Shown piece after piece: positions 17,403-26,786 of a stretch of 64,000 nt of DNA. Origin of the DNA: Variovorax sp. CF313 (GTDB lineage: Bacteria; Pseudomonadota; Gammaproteobacteria; Burkholderiales; Burkholderiaceae_C); the NCBI RefSeq assembly GCF_000282635.1, contig NZ_AKIW01000032.1, positions 1-64,000 on the forward strand, given 5' to 3'. Below the pieces are notes generated by a model. It was not told the DNA's origin. It saw nothing but the letters and a program-made list of their open reading frames with translations, and did not search any database. Both the position numbers and the translations under genes were made by a program. Within the stretch, counting starts at the first letter, position 1. Each line of letters starts with the position of its first letter.

Positions 17403-19990
17403 GGGTTGGGTTCAACTCGCCGTGCCGGCCAGACCTTGGCGTCTCTCGTGTACGCACCGCCCAGGTCGGTGGTGCCGTCGATCAATGCCTGCGAAACGTC
17501 GGCGCGAAACAGGTTGGCCTCGCGCAGATCGGCCCGGCTGAAAATGGCCTTGGACAAATTCGCGTCGATGAGATTGGCCCCGCGCAGCGACGCCCCCGTG
17601 AAGTCCGCGCGCACGAAGAGGCTTTCCCCCCCGGCGATGCCGTCGAGCCGGGCGCCCTGCAGGTCGCACTCCGAGAGGTCGCTACCGTCCAGTTGCGCGC
17701 CGCCGAGGTCCGCGTGCCGCATCGGCGTCGTTCGCAAGCCGCAGTGCTTGAGTGTCGCGCGGCGCAGGATCGCTTTCTCCAGGGAGCTGCCATGCGCGAA
17801 GCTGCTCGCTTCCAGCCTGGCATCCGAGAAGTCCACGGCCTGGCTGCAATCCGTTGCCACGAACGAGCTCCGGTTGAGCGCCGCCCCCGCGAACGAGACA
17901 TCCTGCAAGGTGCACTCGAGCCACGCGACCTGATCGAACAGTGCGTCGCCGAAAGCGATCCCGCTCAGGGTCAGCTTCATCATGGACACCTGGCGCCACT
18001 CGGAACGCCGGAAGTCGCACTGGTCCAGCACACTTTCGAGCCATCGCGTCTGCTCGAGCCGTGCGCCGCTCACGTTGCAGCACAACAGGCGCGCCTTTTC
18101 GCAATTCGCCTCGCTCAGGTCGGCTCCTGCAAAGTTGGTGTACTCGCACTGCGCACCACCCAGGTTGGCTCGGTTCAGCCTGGCATTCGCCAGCGACGTG
18201 CGAACGAGCTTCGTGCGCGCCAGCACGGCATTCGAGAAATCCGCGCCATCGAGCATGGCCTCACTCAGGTTGGCGTCTTCGAGCGCTGCGCCCGAGAAAT
18301 TGGCGCCCCGCAGATCCATGCCGGAAAGATCGGCGCCGACAAGCGTCATGCCGGAGAAATTGCGTTGATCCGGCGGCGCTTCGGTCAGGCGCCGGCGGAT
18401 CTTCGCGGCACGAAAGCTGGGCATCGCGGGGGCCGCGTCGGACAGATGGGCCCCATACAGATAGCCCAGCCTGATCTGCATGGTCATGCGCTCCTTCATG
18501 GCGACGGTCAGCAGCGGCGCACTGGCAGGGGCTTCACCGGGCGAGCGATCGAGCTGGTCGAGCTGACGGATCAATTGATCAGGGTCGAAGCGCTGGGGCT
18601 GGCGGCGGCTTTCCTCCAGCAACGCCGGGTCGATCTCTTGTTCCTGTGCCAGGCGCATCTGCTGGCTCTGCGCCGCCAACTCCCGTCTGGACTGCTTCAA
18701 CTCCTTTTCCATGCGCTCGAAATATTCCGGCACATCGTCGAATTCCGGCGCGCGCTCCAGCACCATCGGCGCGGGCAGGTACTTGTCGGGGTCGAGCCCC
18801 GCTGCCAGCAGTTCCATGCGCCGGCTCTCATGGTCCCGCTTCAGGCCGGCACGCACGTTGCGCACCATGGGTCGCGCCATCGCGTCGGAGGCCTCGATGG
18901 CGCTCCAGCGGCCCAGCACGGCCTTCGGCGCCAGGTCGCTGTCGCGAAAGGCGAGCAGACCACCTCGGGCAGGATCGATGCGTTGGTGCAAGACCGCCTG
19001 GTAGTGCGCATGCGGGCGTGGCTCGCCCTGCAGTTCGAGCGCCGGCATGATGTGCCGGATGTCTGCCGCATCGTCTTCGCGCACCGCCAGCGCGCCGTGC
19101 CAGATCAGGGCCACGCGCTCACGGTGCGGGAAGAACCACGCGGTGGTCAGCCGCAACGGCACCTCCCGCAGGTCGTGGCCGTCCTTGTCGGAACTGGCAA
19201 AGCAGCGCGCAACCCAGTTCGGCAGACAGCCCCGCAGCACGGGCTGCGTCGGATGCATGTTGAGGATTTCGTAGGGGGCGCTCGACGGAAAGTCCGCGAG
19301 ATCCGACCAGCGTTGATCGGGTAGCGCGGCATTGAAGAAGTGCCAGTCCATGTCTTGCGCGAAGCCGGGGAACTCCTGCTCCAGCCAATGCTGGCCGTAT
19401 TTGCTGCCCATCAACGCCATGCGTTGCGGCCAATCCACCGGCAACGCGTCGAAGCTGGCCGCAGCCGGCGCATGCCCTGGCGACTTCATGTGCGCGCCAG
19501 CGGCTTCCACGTTGGGCGCCCGGCGGGTTCTTACGCCCTGCACGATCTCGTCGAAGGCGCCGATGCCCAGCGGGTTTTCAGGCACGCCGGGGCCGCCGTA
19601 GGCATGGCGCCAGTCCAGGCGCATCCTGTCGAAAGGCAGTGGCGCAGTGAGGCGGCCGTCGAGCCAGTAGCGGTCTCCCGATACCGTCAGGGTTTTTTGC
19701 AGGCCCGCCACCTGGATGCGAACGGCGCAGGAGGTCTTGTCTTCCTGGTGGCTGGTGTAGCCGTAGCCGCTGGCCAGCACTTCGGGAGCGAGCTTGGGCA
19801 CGCCCATGTCGAACACGCCCGATGGGCCGATGTCTTCTGCGAGCGCCAGCCACAGTTCCTGCTCCGCCATCAGCTGGGGCTCGGCGGCCAAGCTGGCCCA
19901 CGCAAAGACAGACACGCCCAGCTGATCCTGTTGTTTCCAGCGATAGGGTCTCGTGAGGATGCCCAGGCGAAGCGGCTTGACCGTCTTCAT
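17399..19990 (-). CDS. DUF2169 adaptor fused to pentapeptide repeats
   Basis: 863 aa. The N-terminal DUF2169 domain (about 1-300) has MDWHFFNAALPDQR and RLDWRHAYGG motifs typical of this T6SS adaptor family. A charged, probably helical stretch (about 420-480, ERMEKELKQSRRELAAQ) follows. From about residue 540 to 850 there are continuous pentapeptide repeats (GADLSGMDLRGANFSG). DUF2169 proteins are known or proposed chaperone-adaptors loading PAAR-linked effectors on VgrG. Fusion with a beta-helix and the second stand-alone pentapeptide protein make this an enlarged loading complex. It overlaps the genes on both sides by 4 bp. Confidence 0.85.
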   Translation of the reverse strand: MKTVKPLRLGILTRPYRWKQQDQLGVSVFAWASLAAEPQLMAEQELWLALAEDIGPSGVFDMGVPKLAPEVLASGYGYTSHQEDKTSCAVRIQVAGLQKTLTVSGDRYWLDGRLTAPLPFDRMRLDWRHAYGGPGVPENPLGIGAFDEIVQGVRTRRAPNVEAAGAHMKSPGHAPAAASFDALPVDWPQRMALMGSKYGQHWLEQEFPGFAQDMDWHFFNAALPDQRWSDLADFPSSAPYEILNMHPTQPVLRGCLPNWVARCFASSDKDGHDLREVPLRLTTAWFFPHRERVALIWHGALAVREDDAADIRHIMPALELQGEPRPHAHYQAVLHQRIDPARGGLLAFRDSDLAPKAVLGRWSAIEASDAMARPMVRNVRAGLKRDHESRRMELLAAGLDPDKYLPAPMVLERAPEFDDVPEYFERMEKELKQSRRELAAQSQQMRLAQEQEIDPALLEESRRQPQRFDPDQLIRQLDQLDRSPGEAPASAPLLTVAMKERMTMQIRLGYLYGAHLSDAAPAMPSFRAAKIRRRLTEAPPDQRNFSGMTLVGADLSGMDLRGANFSGAALEDANLSEAMLDGADFSNAVLARTKLVRTSLANARLNRANLGGAQCEYTNFAGADLSEANCEKARLLCCNVSGARLEQTRWLESVLDQCDFRRSEWRQVSMMKLTLSGIAFGDALFDQVAWLECTLQDVSFAGAALNRSSFVATDCSQAVDFSDARLEASSFAHGSSLEKAILRRATLKHCGLRTTPMRHADLGGAQLDGSDLSECDLQGARLDGIAGGESLFVRADFTGASLRGANLIDANLSKAIFSRADLREANLFRADVSQALIDGTTDLGGAYTRDAKVWPARRVEPNP

Positions 19991-20460
19991 GAGAAGGCCT
20001 CATTCGCTGCGGCACCGGGCTGCGAGTCGTCGGTCCTGTAGTAGGCCGCGGTGCCTGGCCTGCGCTCCACCACGAGCGCGAGGCTGCCCCTGTCAACCTT
20101 CACACGGATTGTCTTTCCAGGCACGTAGTCCGGTATTTCGACGATGGAGATCGCGCTGGTGGCCTGCGCATCGAACGCTGCCGTAGTGGCGGTCGCCTGC
20201 ACGCGCAGCTGCAGCGTCACGATCGCCCAGACGGCGCCCCTGGCCGCGCGGCGAACCCCCGTGTCCCTGACGGCGACCACCTGCGCCAACGCAGGAACGC
20301 CTGTCGCCAGCACGGCCACGGCCCTTTGTTCGCGCCCTGTTTCCTCCACGTGCTTCCTCCAGGAGCGCAGCAGGGTCACGACAAGGCTCAGCAGCAGCCA
20401 CAGAAGAATCGGAACGAGGATCCACCACAAGGAGAAGCCATCGGTCAGCATGCCTCGCAT
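19987..20460 (-). CDS. Small single-pass membrane protein of unknown function in the vgrG module
   Basis: 157 aa. I do not recognise the family. It has one strong N-terminal membrane segment (about 10-31, WWILVPILLWLLLSLVVTLL) with positive residues just after it (RSWRKH), so the C-terminal 120 aa may be cytoplasmic. That domain is predicted mainly beta, with VVAVRDTGVRRAARG and GKTIRVKVDRGSLALVVER. It lies between vgrG (gap 4 bp) and the DUF2169 gene (4-bp overlap), so it belongs to the delivery module. Candidate roles are an immunity protein or an adaptor-anchoring factor. An alternative ATG lies at 20451. Confidence 0.7.
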   Translation of the reverse strand: MRGMLTDGFSLWWILVPILLWLLLSLVVTLLRSWRKHVEETGREQRAVAVLATGVPALAQVVAVRDTGVRRAARGAVWAIVTLQLRVQATATTAAFDAQATSAISIVEIPDYVPGKTIRVKVDRGSLALVVERRPGTAAYYRTDDSQPGAAANEAFS

Positions 20461-20464
20461 GCGC

Positions 20465-22855
20465 TCAGCCGAAAAGCACGAAGGCCTTCAGTGCGCCCCA
20501 ATATCCGCCGGCATGCTGCTCCCAGGTCACGTTGGAAAAACCGATGGAGCCAAAGTTCGCCTGATGCGCGAACATGTTCAGGATCTGCGCTGTGGCATCG
20601 GCCTTCTTGATGTTCGTGGTGAACGCAAGCCCGGAGTTGCTGTTGTTCACGCCGTACGTCGCGCTGGAAAGACCCGTCGCGGTGACCGCGGTGGGCGACC
20701 AGTCCCATAGCAGCACCCGGTTGACCCGCTTGACGTGGTTTCCCTCGAAGGTGAAATCTTCGCTGGCTTTGATCTCCACATTGCCGGCTGTCGCTTCGAT
20801 GGTCACCTTCTTGGCCTTGCCGTAGTAGTCGCCGGCCGAAACGGTGGACGTGTGATCGCCGGTCGCGATGGTCTCGGTGAGACCGCCCGTGATGGTGTCG
20901 TTGCCGCCACCGCCCACGACCGTCCTCTGCCAGCCCGTCTGGTAACTCTCGATGCGCTGGCCGGCCAGTGTCTTGAGCGTCGAGTTGCCGGTGTGGACCT
21001 CCTCGTCCATGCCCATCTTCACGTCGACCAGCATGCCCATGTCGAAGGTTTCGTGCCGCTGGCCCGCCTTGACGATCACTTCCGAGTCGCCGGTGAGCAC
21101 CGTTTCCCTGGAGCCCTGCTTGGTGGTCGTCTCGATGCGGTTGTCGAAGAAGTGCTCGGTCAGTGCGCCCGACACCGTGAGCTTCGATCCGTTCTGGTAT
21201 TCGGCCGTATCCTTTTTCTTGATGAGCGTGTCGCGGGTCTTGTCGACCGTGAGCTGGTCGGTGCCTTCGATGTGCACGGTCCGATTGCCTTCAACCGTCT
21301 CGGTCTGGTTGCCCTCCACGCAAGTGTCCATGTCGTGCTCGACCTGGATGTCGAAATCCTTCTCGGCATGCAGGCGCACCAGTTCCTCGCCTGGCGCATC
21401 GTCCAGAATGAATTCGTTGGCATTCGCGGGCGTGCCGTCACGGCTGCGGCTCACGAAGCCGCTCACCGTCACCTGCGCGGGCAGCTCCAGCGGCGGCATC
21501 TGGTCCGAGTTGTAGACGCGGCCAATGATGATCGGCCGGTCGGGGTGCCCGCCGATGAAATCGACGATCACTTCCTGGCCCTTGCGCGGATGATTCACCG
21601 CGCCGTAGTTCGAACCGGCCCAGGCGCTGGAAACGCGCACCCAGCAGGAGCTGTTCTCGTCGCTCTTGCCGTAGCGGTCCCAGCGGAACTGCACCTTCAC
21701 GCGGCCGTATTGGTCGACCCAATACTCCTGCCCCGCCTTACCCACCACGGTGGCGGTCTGCGGTCCGTTGGTGCGGGTCATCGGCGTCACGCGCGGCGCG
21801 CGGAACGCATACGAGGTCGGCTGCACCGCGAAATCGAAGCTGTACGAGCTGTCGGCCGCACCGGTGTCGTAGCCGCCTTCGCGCAGCGCATATGACACCG
21901 ACACGATCAGGTATTCCCGGTTGTCGTCCTGCCGCGGACAGTTCTGCATGGTGAAGCGGTAGCCCGGCGCCATGCCGCGCACGCTGGCGTGGCCCACGTC
22001 GCGCTCAGCCTGCGATTGCGCCTCCTCGAGCCGGATGCGCGAGTAGCGCTCGCCCTGCTCGGCCTCGCTGAAACCCCCGAGCCACTCGTAGATCTCGTAG
22101 GTGTCGTGTGCGTTTCCGCGCGGCTGGCTGCGCATGCTCAGCAGATCGGCCCTCGACTTCTTGAAGTCGTAGTCGTCCACCACGTAGGTGCCGGGGCGGA
22201 TTTCCTCGGTGACCTGCCATTGGTCGATCACCTCCTGCAGCGGGTCCGCGTCGCGGTCGGCCGCGAGGTAGCTGATCTTCGGATAGGCCGGCAGGGTCTC
22301 GTGCGCGCCCATGTCATCGGCCAGCACCAGCGTGTGCTGATTCTTTTCGTGCTTGAAGTAGTAGTAGATGCCTTCATGCTCCATCAGCCGGCTCACGAAG
22401 GCGAAGTCGGTCTCCTGGTACTGCACGCAGTACTCCCACTGGCGGTAGGTTCCGCTGAGCTTCTTCTCGAACGCGAAGTTGTAGTCGGCGAAAACTTCCT
22501 CGAGGATGTCGACGACCGATTTGTTCTGGAATATCTTGCAGTCGCTGGTGCGCGTCAGGTACCAGAGCCAGGGTCGCACGGTGGCGCGGTACACCACATA
22601 GCGCGAACCGCCGCCCTCCTTGCCGATCATCGTGAACCGGACGATCTGTCCATTCAGAAAACGAGGCTGGCCTGCCGTCAGTATTTCGAGCGTGAGCGGC
22701 TTGCCCAGTACCGACTTCATGTCGAGCGACACGGTCGGGCTCAGCAGATCGACCTCGAATTCGAACAGCTGCGAGAGGCCCTCGGTCCCGTGCATCGAGC
22801 GGAACAGCAACTGGTCCTCCGCGAGCGGTGTGTGGGCTTTGACGACTCTGGCCAT
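20465..22855 (-). CDS. vgrG: Type VI secretion spike protein VgrG (TssI)
   Basis: 796 aa. The N-terminal gp27-like part (about 1-380) includes RFLNGQIVRFTMIG and VCR-like SRLMEHEGIYYYFKH. The gp5 OB-fold contains YWVDQYGRVKVQFRWDR, and SSCWVRVSSAWAGSNYG is a hallmark of VgrG. A long beta-prism repeat region (VEGNRTVHIEGTDQ, TVEIEAT-like) follows. After about residue 715 comes a tail of roughly 80 aa that departs from the repeat pattern and has no known toxin motif. It follows tssH by 14 bp and heads the adaptor/PAAR module, so it most likely delivers that module's cargo. Confidence 0.93.
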   Translation of the reverse strand: MARVVKAHTPLAEDQLLFRSMHGTEGLSQLFEFEVDLLSPTVSLDMKSVLGKPLTLEILTAGQPRFLNGQIVRFTMIGKEGGGSRYVVYRATVRPWLWYLTRTSDCKIFQNKSVVDILEEVFADYNFAFEKKLSGTYRQWEYCVQYQETDFAFVSRLMEHEGIYYYFKHEKNQHTLVLADDMGAHETLPAYPKISYLAADRDADPLQEVIDQWQVTEEIRPGTYVVDDYDFKKSRADLLSMRSQPRGNAHDTYEIYEWLGGFSEAEQGERYSRIRLEEAQSQAERDVGHASVRGMAPGYRFTMQNCPRQDDNREYLIVSVSYALREGGYDTGAADSSYSFDFAVQPTSYAFRAPRVTPMTRTNGPQTATVVGKAGQEYWVDQYGRVKVQFRWDRYGKSDENSSCWVRVSSAWAGSNYGAVNHPRKGQEVIVDFIGGHPDRPIIIGRVYNSDQMPPLELPAQVTVSGFVSRSRDGTPANANEFILDDAPGEELVRLHAEKDFDIQVEHDMDTCVEGNQTETVEGNRTVHIEGTDQLTVDKTRDTLIKKKDTAEYQNGSKLTVSGALTEHFFDNRIETTTKQGSRETVLTGDSEVIVKAGQRHETFDMGMLVDVKMGMDEEVHTGNSTLKTLAGQRIESYQTGWQRTVVGGGGNDTITGGLTETIATGDHTSTVSAGDYYGKAKKVTIEATAGNVEIKASEDFTFEGNHVKRVNRVLLWDWSPTAVTATGLSSATYGVNNSNSGLAFTTNIKKADATAQILNMFAHQANFGSIGFSNVTWEQHAGGYWGALKAFVLFG

Positions 22856-22869
22856 GGAGCTCTCCCTTT

Positions 22870-25617
22870 CTACGCTTGGTGCTCAGAAAATTCGTAGTGG
22901 AAATCGTCGCCCGCCGCGCTCAACTGCACGCCGGCGAGCTTGCGCGCACTGACCGTGGCGCCGATGACTTCCTCGCTCAATCGCGGAAGGATCGTGTGCG
23001 TGAGGATCGCGTCGATCATCCGTCCACCCGACTCTATGGCCGTACAGCGGCGCACCACGAGTTCGACGGCGCTGTCGTCGTAAGCCAATGCAATGCCGTG
23101 GTTCGCCTGCAGGCGCGCCGCGATGCGATCGAGCTGGAGGCGGATGATGCGATGCAATGCCTCGGCGTGCAACGGGTAATAAGGCACTACAACGAGACGG
23201 CCGAGCAGCGCCGGCGCGAACACCTTGAGCAGCGGCTCGCGCAGCGCGGTGGCCAGCGGCTCGGGGTCGGGGCGCAGGGTCGGGTCTTCGCACAGCTGCA
23301 TGACCAGGTCGGTGCCGACGTTGGAGGTCATGATGATCACGGTGTTGCGGAAGTCGATGTGGCGGCCTTCGCCGTCTTCCATCCAGCCCTTGTCGAACAC
23401 CTGGAAGAAGATCTCGTGCACGTCGGTGTGGGCCTTCTCGATCTCGTCGAGCAGCACCACGCTGTAAGGCCGGCGGCGCACGGCCTCGGTGAGCACGCCG
23501 CCTTCGCCATAGCCCACGTAGCCGGGCGGGGCGCCCTTGAGCGTGGAGACGGTGTGCGACTCCTGGAACTCGCTCATGTTGATGGTGACGAGGTTCTGCT
23601 CGCCGCCGTACAGCGCCTCCGACAGCGCCAGCGCGGTCTCGGTCTTGCCCACGCCCGAGGGGCCGCACAGCAGGAACACGCCGACCGGCTTGTTGGGGTT
23701 GTCGAGCCGTGCGCGCGCGGTGCGGATGCGGCGCGAGATGGTCTCCAGCGCATCGGGCTGCGCGACCACGCGGGCCGAGAGGATCTCGCCGAGCCTGAGC
23801 ACCGACTGCGCGTCGTCGCGCACCATGCGGCCGATGGGGATGCCGGTCCAGTCGGCCACCACGGTGGCGATGGCCTGCGCATCGACGGCCGCGAGGATCA
23901 GCGGCGATTCGCCCTGCAGCTGCACGAGCTTGTCCTGTGCTTCGTTGAGTTCGGCGCGAATCTCCTGGGTCGTGCGCTGGGGTTCGGCGGGTGGCGCGTC
24001 GGGGTCCGCATCGACGTTCGCAGCTTCCACTTCCTGCGCGTCCGATGCCTCGGCCCGCGCCTGCGGCACCGCGGCCGGCGAGAGCTGCTTGCGCAAGGCC
24101 ACGATGCGCTCGACCAGCGCGCTTTCTTCCACGCGCCGTTTCTCCAGCACCTCGAGTTCGGCCTGCGCCTGCGCGACCTGCGCCGCGATGTCTTCCACGC
24201 GGTGGTGCTCGCCCACGCCGATGGCGGCCTCGCGCCCCGCGATGCCCGACTCGATGCCCAGCACCTCGATGCGGCGCTGCAGGTCTTCGATGGCGGCGGG
24301 CAGCGCATGCTGGCTCAGCGCCACGCGCGCGCAGGCCGTGTCGAGCAGGCTCACGGCCTTGTCGGGCAATTGCCGCGCGGGAATGTAGCGGTGCGACAGG
24401 CTCACGGCCGCCTCGAGCGCGGCGTCGAGGATGAGCACCCCGTGGTGCTTCTCCAGTTCGGCCGAGATGCCGCGCAGCATGATCACCGCCTTGGGCTCGG
24501 TGGGCTCGTGCACCTGGATGGTCTGGAAACGCCGCGTGAGCGCCGGATCTTTCTCGATGTACTTCTTGTACTCCGACCAGGTGGTCGCGCCGATGGTGCG
24601 CAGCCGGCCGCGCGCGAGCGCCGGCTTGAGCAGGTTGGCCGCGTCGCCGGTGCCGGCCGTGCCACCGGCGCCGACCAGTGTGTGCACCTCGTCGACGAAC
24701 AGCACGATGGGCTTGGGGCTCTTCTCGACCTCGTCGATCACCTGGCGCAGCCGCTGCTCGAACTCGCCCTTCACGCCCGCGCCGGCCTGCAGCAGCGTGG
24801 GGTCCAGCACCCACAGCGACACGTCCTTGAGCGAAGGCGGCACATCGCCCGCGGCGAGGCGCGAGGCCAGGCCTTCGACCACGGCCGTCTTGCCGACGCC
24901 GGCCTCGCCGGTGAGCAACGGATTGTTCTGCCGGCGGCGCATCAGGATGTCGATGATCTGGCGGATCTCGTCGTCGCGGCCGTAGACCGGATCGAGCTCA
25001 CCCGCGCGTGCCTTGGCGGTGAGGTCGCTCGCATACTTGGCGAGTGCAGAGCCGCCTGCCGCGGGGCCATCGCCCTGGTGGTGCGCCACCGCGGGTGCGC
25101 CGCCTGCCGCGCCTGCGCTCGGTGCGGCGTCGAAGTCGTCTTCGGGCGACCCCTCGGTCCACGCAGCGAGCTGCGCCACCAGCACGTCGGGCACGATCTT
25201 GTCGAACTCGCGCGAGATGCCCGAAAGCACCTGCCGCAGCCCCGGCGTCTTGATGATGCCCGCGAGCAGGTACGCACCCCGGATGGAGGTGGCCTCGAAG
25301 CGCAGGCTCGCATAGACCCATGCGCGCTCGACGGCGTTGTCGACGTGTTCGGAGATGTCGCTGATCGACGTGGCGCCATGCGGCAGCCGGTCGAGCGCGC
25401 GCACCAGGTCTTGTTCGATCGCATCGAGGTTCAGCCCCGCGCGCTTGACGATGCGCAACATGTCGCTGTCCTGCAGCTGCAGGATCTGGTGCAGCCAGTG
25501 CACGAGTTCGACGTAGGCGTTGCCGCGCAGCTTGGCGAAGGCGGTGGCGGTCTCCAATGCCTTGTAGAGCATCGGGTTGAGCTTGGAGAAAAGAGAGACG
25601 CGGCGGATGTCGGTCAT
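22870..25617 (-). CDS. tssH: Type VI secretion ATPase TssH (ClpV1)
   Basis: 915 aa, typical ClpV size. An N-terminal Clp-N domain (LNPMLYKALETATAFAKLRG), first AAA+ module with Walker A GEAGVGKTA, a coiled middle domain, and second AAA+ module with GPSGVGKTETALALSE and the ClpB-type GAPPGYVGYGEGG are all present. It disassembles the contracted TssBC sheath for reuse. The frame continues upstream to 25794, but the conserved start MTDIRRVSLFSKLN at 25617 overlaps the tssG stop as ATGA and is preferred. vgrG follows 14 bp downstream. Confidence 0.95.
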   Translation of the reverse strand: MTDIRRVSLFSKLNPMLYKALETATAFAKLRGNAYVELVHWLHQILQLQDSDMLRIVKRAGLNLDAIEQDLVRALDRLPHGATSISDISEHVDNAVERAWVYASLRFEATSIRGAYLLAGIIKTPGLRQVLSGISREFDKIVPDVLVAQLAAWTEGSPEDDFDAAPSAGAAGGAPAVAHHQGDGPAAGGSALAKYASDLTAKARAGELDPVYGRDDEIRQIIDILMRRRQNNPLLTGEAGVGKTAVVEGLASRLAAGDVPPSLKDVSLWVLDPTLLQAGAGVKGEFEQRLRQVIDEVEKSPKPIVLFVDEVHTLVGAGGTAGTGDAANLLKPALARGRLRTIGATTWSEYKKYIEKDPALTRRFQTIQVHEPTEPKAVIMLRGISAELEKHHGVLILDAALEAAVSLSHRYIPARQLPDKAVSLLDTACARVALSQHALPAAIEDLQRRIEVLGIESGIAGREAAIGVGEHHRVEDIAAQVAQAQAELEVLEKRRVEESALVERIVALRKQLSPAAVPQARAEASDAQEVEAANVDADPDAPPAEPQRTTQEIRAELNEAQDKLVQLQGESPLILAAVDAQAIATVVADWTGIPIGRMVRDDAQSVLRLGEILSARVVAQPDALETISRRIRTARARLDNPNKPVGVFLLCGPSGVGKTETALALSEALYGGEQNLVTINMSEFQESHTVSTLKGAPPGYVGYGEGGVLTEAVRRRPYSVVLLDEIEKAHTDVHEIFFQVFDKGWMEDGEGRHIDFRNTVIIMTSNVGTDLVMQLCEDPTLRPDPEPLATALREPLLKVFAPALLGRLVVVPYYPLHAEALHRIIRLQLDRIAARLQANHGIALAYDDSAVELVVRRCTAIESGGRMIDAILTHTILPRLSEEVIGATVSARKLAGVQLSAAGDDFHYEFSEHQA

Positions 25618-26786
25618 AAACCCATGGAAGAAGGAGCGGAACGGGAAAACAATGCTTCGGGCTGGAACACCATGTCGCCCGCGTCGGTGTCCGACATGCG
25701 CGTGCCGAGCCAGCTGCCCCAGCCGAGACGCTGGCTGCTGTTGAGCCGCATGCCGTGCGCGTCCTGCTTCTTCAGGACGAGCCGCAGATCCCACGCGAAC
25801 TCGATGCCGACGTACTGTCGCACCCAGTCGACCACCTGCTGCAGCCGCTTGCTGCCCGGCAGGAACTCGCGGAACTCTTCCTGCGAGAGCGGCCCGAGTT
25901 CGAGGCGGAACTTGGCTTGAGCATCGCGCACGGCCAGGCCGATGGTGGCGCCGCCGCCGAGCCGCTGGTTGCGGCCGGAAAGGCCGATCCGGCTGACCTG
26001 GTGCTCGTCGAGCATCACCCAGTCGCTCACGAATTCCTCGACGTGCACGGGCACGTCGAAGTAGAGCTTGAGGATCTGGATCAGGCCCTCGGGGTTGCGC
26101 GTCTGGCGCACGAGGTGCCCCGCCATGAAGGTGCGCGCATGGTCGGCGATGCGGTCGCGCTCCTTCAGGCCGGGCTGCCCCATGTTCATGAGGCTGGACA
26201 CATAGTCGACGAAGCGATGGCCGTCGGGACGGTCCAGGCTGTTGACCGACTGCGCGTCGGCCCAGGCCCGGTAGAACAGCAGGATCAGCCGGTGATGGAA
26301 CAGGTCGGCGAACGCGCTGAGGGTGTCGTCGGCGTGATGCCGCTTGCGCTCGCGCGCGTACTCGGTCAGGTGCAGCGGCAGCGGGCCGTTGGGACCGAAC
26401 AGGCCGAAGCCGTAGATCGAAATGCGCGGAGGTCCATCGCTGTCGACATCGACGCCCGACACGTTCGACGGCGCGAACGCCATCGAGGGCTCCTGCCCGA
26501 GGCGCAGCGGCTCGTCGAGCGGACGCGGTGCCCGGCCCAGCAGCGGATGGTCGCCCTGCGCGTCGAGGCGGCGCAGCAGCATGAACAGGTCGTGCTCGAA
26601 GGGCTGCTCCAACAGCCTGGCCCAGAGCACCGGATCGACCTCGGGCACGCCGCGCCGTGGCGCCGTGCCGGGCACGGGCGGCGCGACGTCGTGTTGTCGA
26701 ATCTCGTCCGTATCGAGCACCACCTCGCCTTCACTGGCGGCCGGCGCGTCCTGCTGCATTCCTTCAGTGAAGCCGGTTTCGCTCAT
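25614..26786 (-). CDS. tssG: Type VI secretion system baseplate subunit TssG
   Basis: 390 aa. TssG features: PFEHDLFMLLRRLDAQ near the N-terminus, LGQEPSMAFAPSNV, and the central GPNGPLPLHLTEYARER followed by HRLILLFYRAW. It forms the baseplate wedge with TssF and TssE. The frame is open far upstream, but the real start is the ATG at 26786, which overlaps the tssF stop as ATGA. Residues 1-40 form a variable acidic extension (SEGEVVLDTDE) before the conserved domain. It ends with an ATGA overlap into tssH. Confidence 0.94.
   Translation of the reverse strand: MSETGFTEGMQQDAPAASEGEVVLDTDEIRQHDVAPPVPGTAPRRGVPEVDPVLWARLLEQPFEHDLFMLLRRLDAQGDHPLLGRAPRPLDEPLRLGQEPSMAFAPSNVSGVDVDSDGPPRISIYGFGLFGPNGPLPLHLTEYARERKRHHADDTLSAFADLFHHRLILLFYRAWADAQSVNSLDRPDGHRFVDYVSSLMNMGQPGLKERDRIADHARTFMAGHLVRQTRNPEGLIQILKLYFDVPVHVEEFVSDWVMLDEHQVSRIGLSGRNQRLGGGATIGLAVRDAQAKFRLELGPLSQEEFREFLPGSKRLQQVVDWVRQYVGIEFAWDLRLVLKKQDAHGMRLNSSQRLGWGSWLGTRMSDTDAGDMVFQPEALFSRSAPSSMGL

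Noticed and set aside
17693-19324. Long plus-strand open frame opposite the DUF2169-pentapeptide gene
   Set aside because: Low-complexity reverse-strand shadow of the pentapeptide repeats; no ribosome site or family match.
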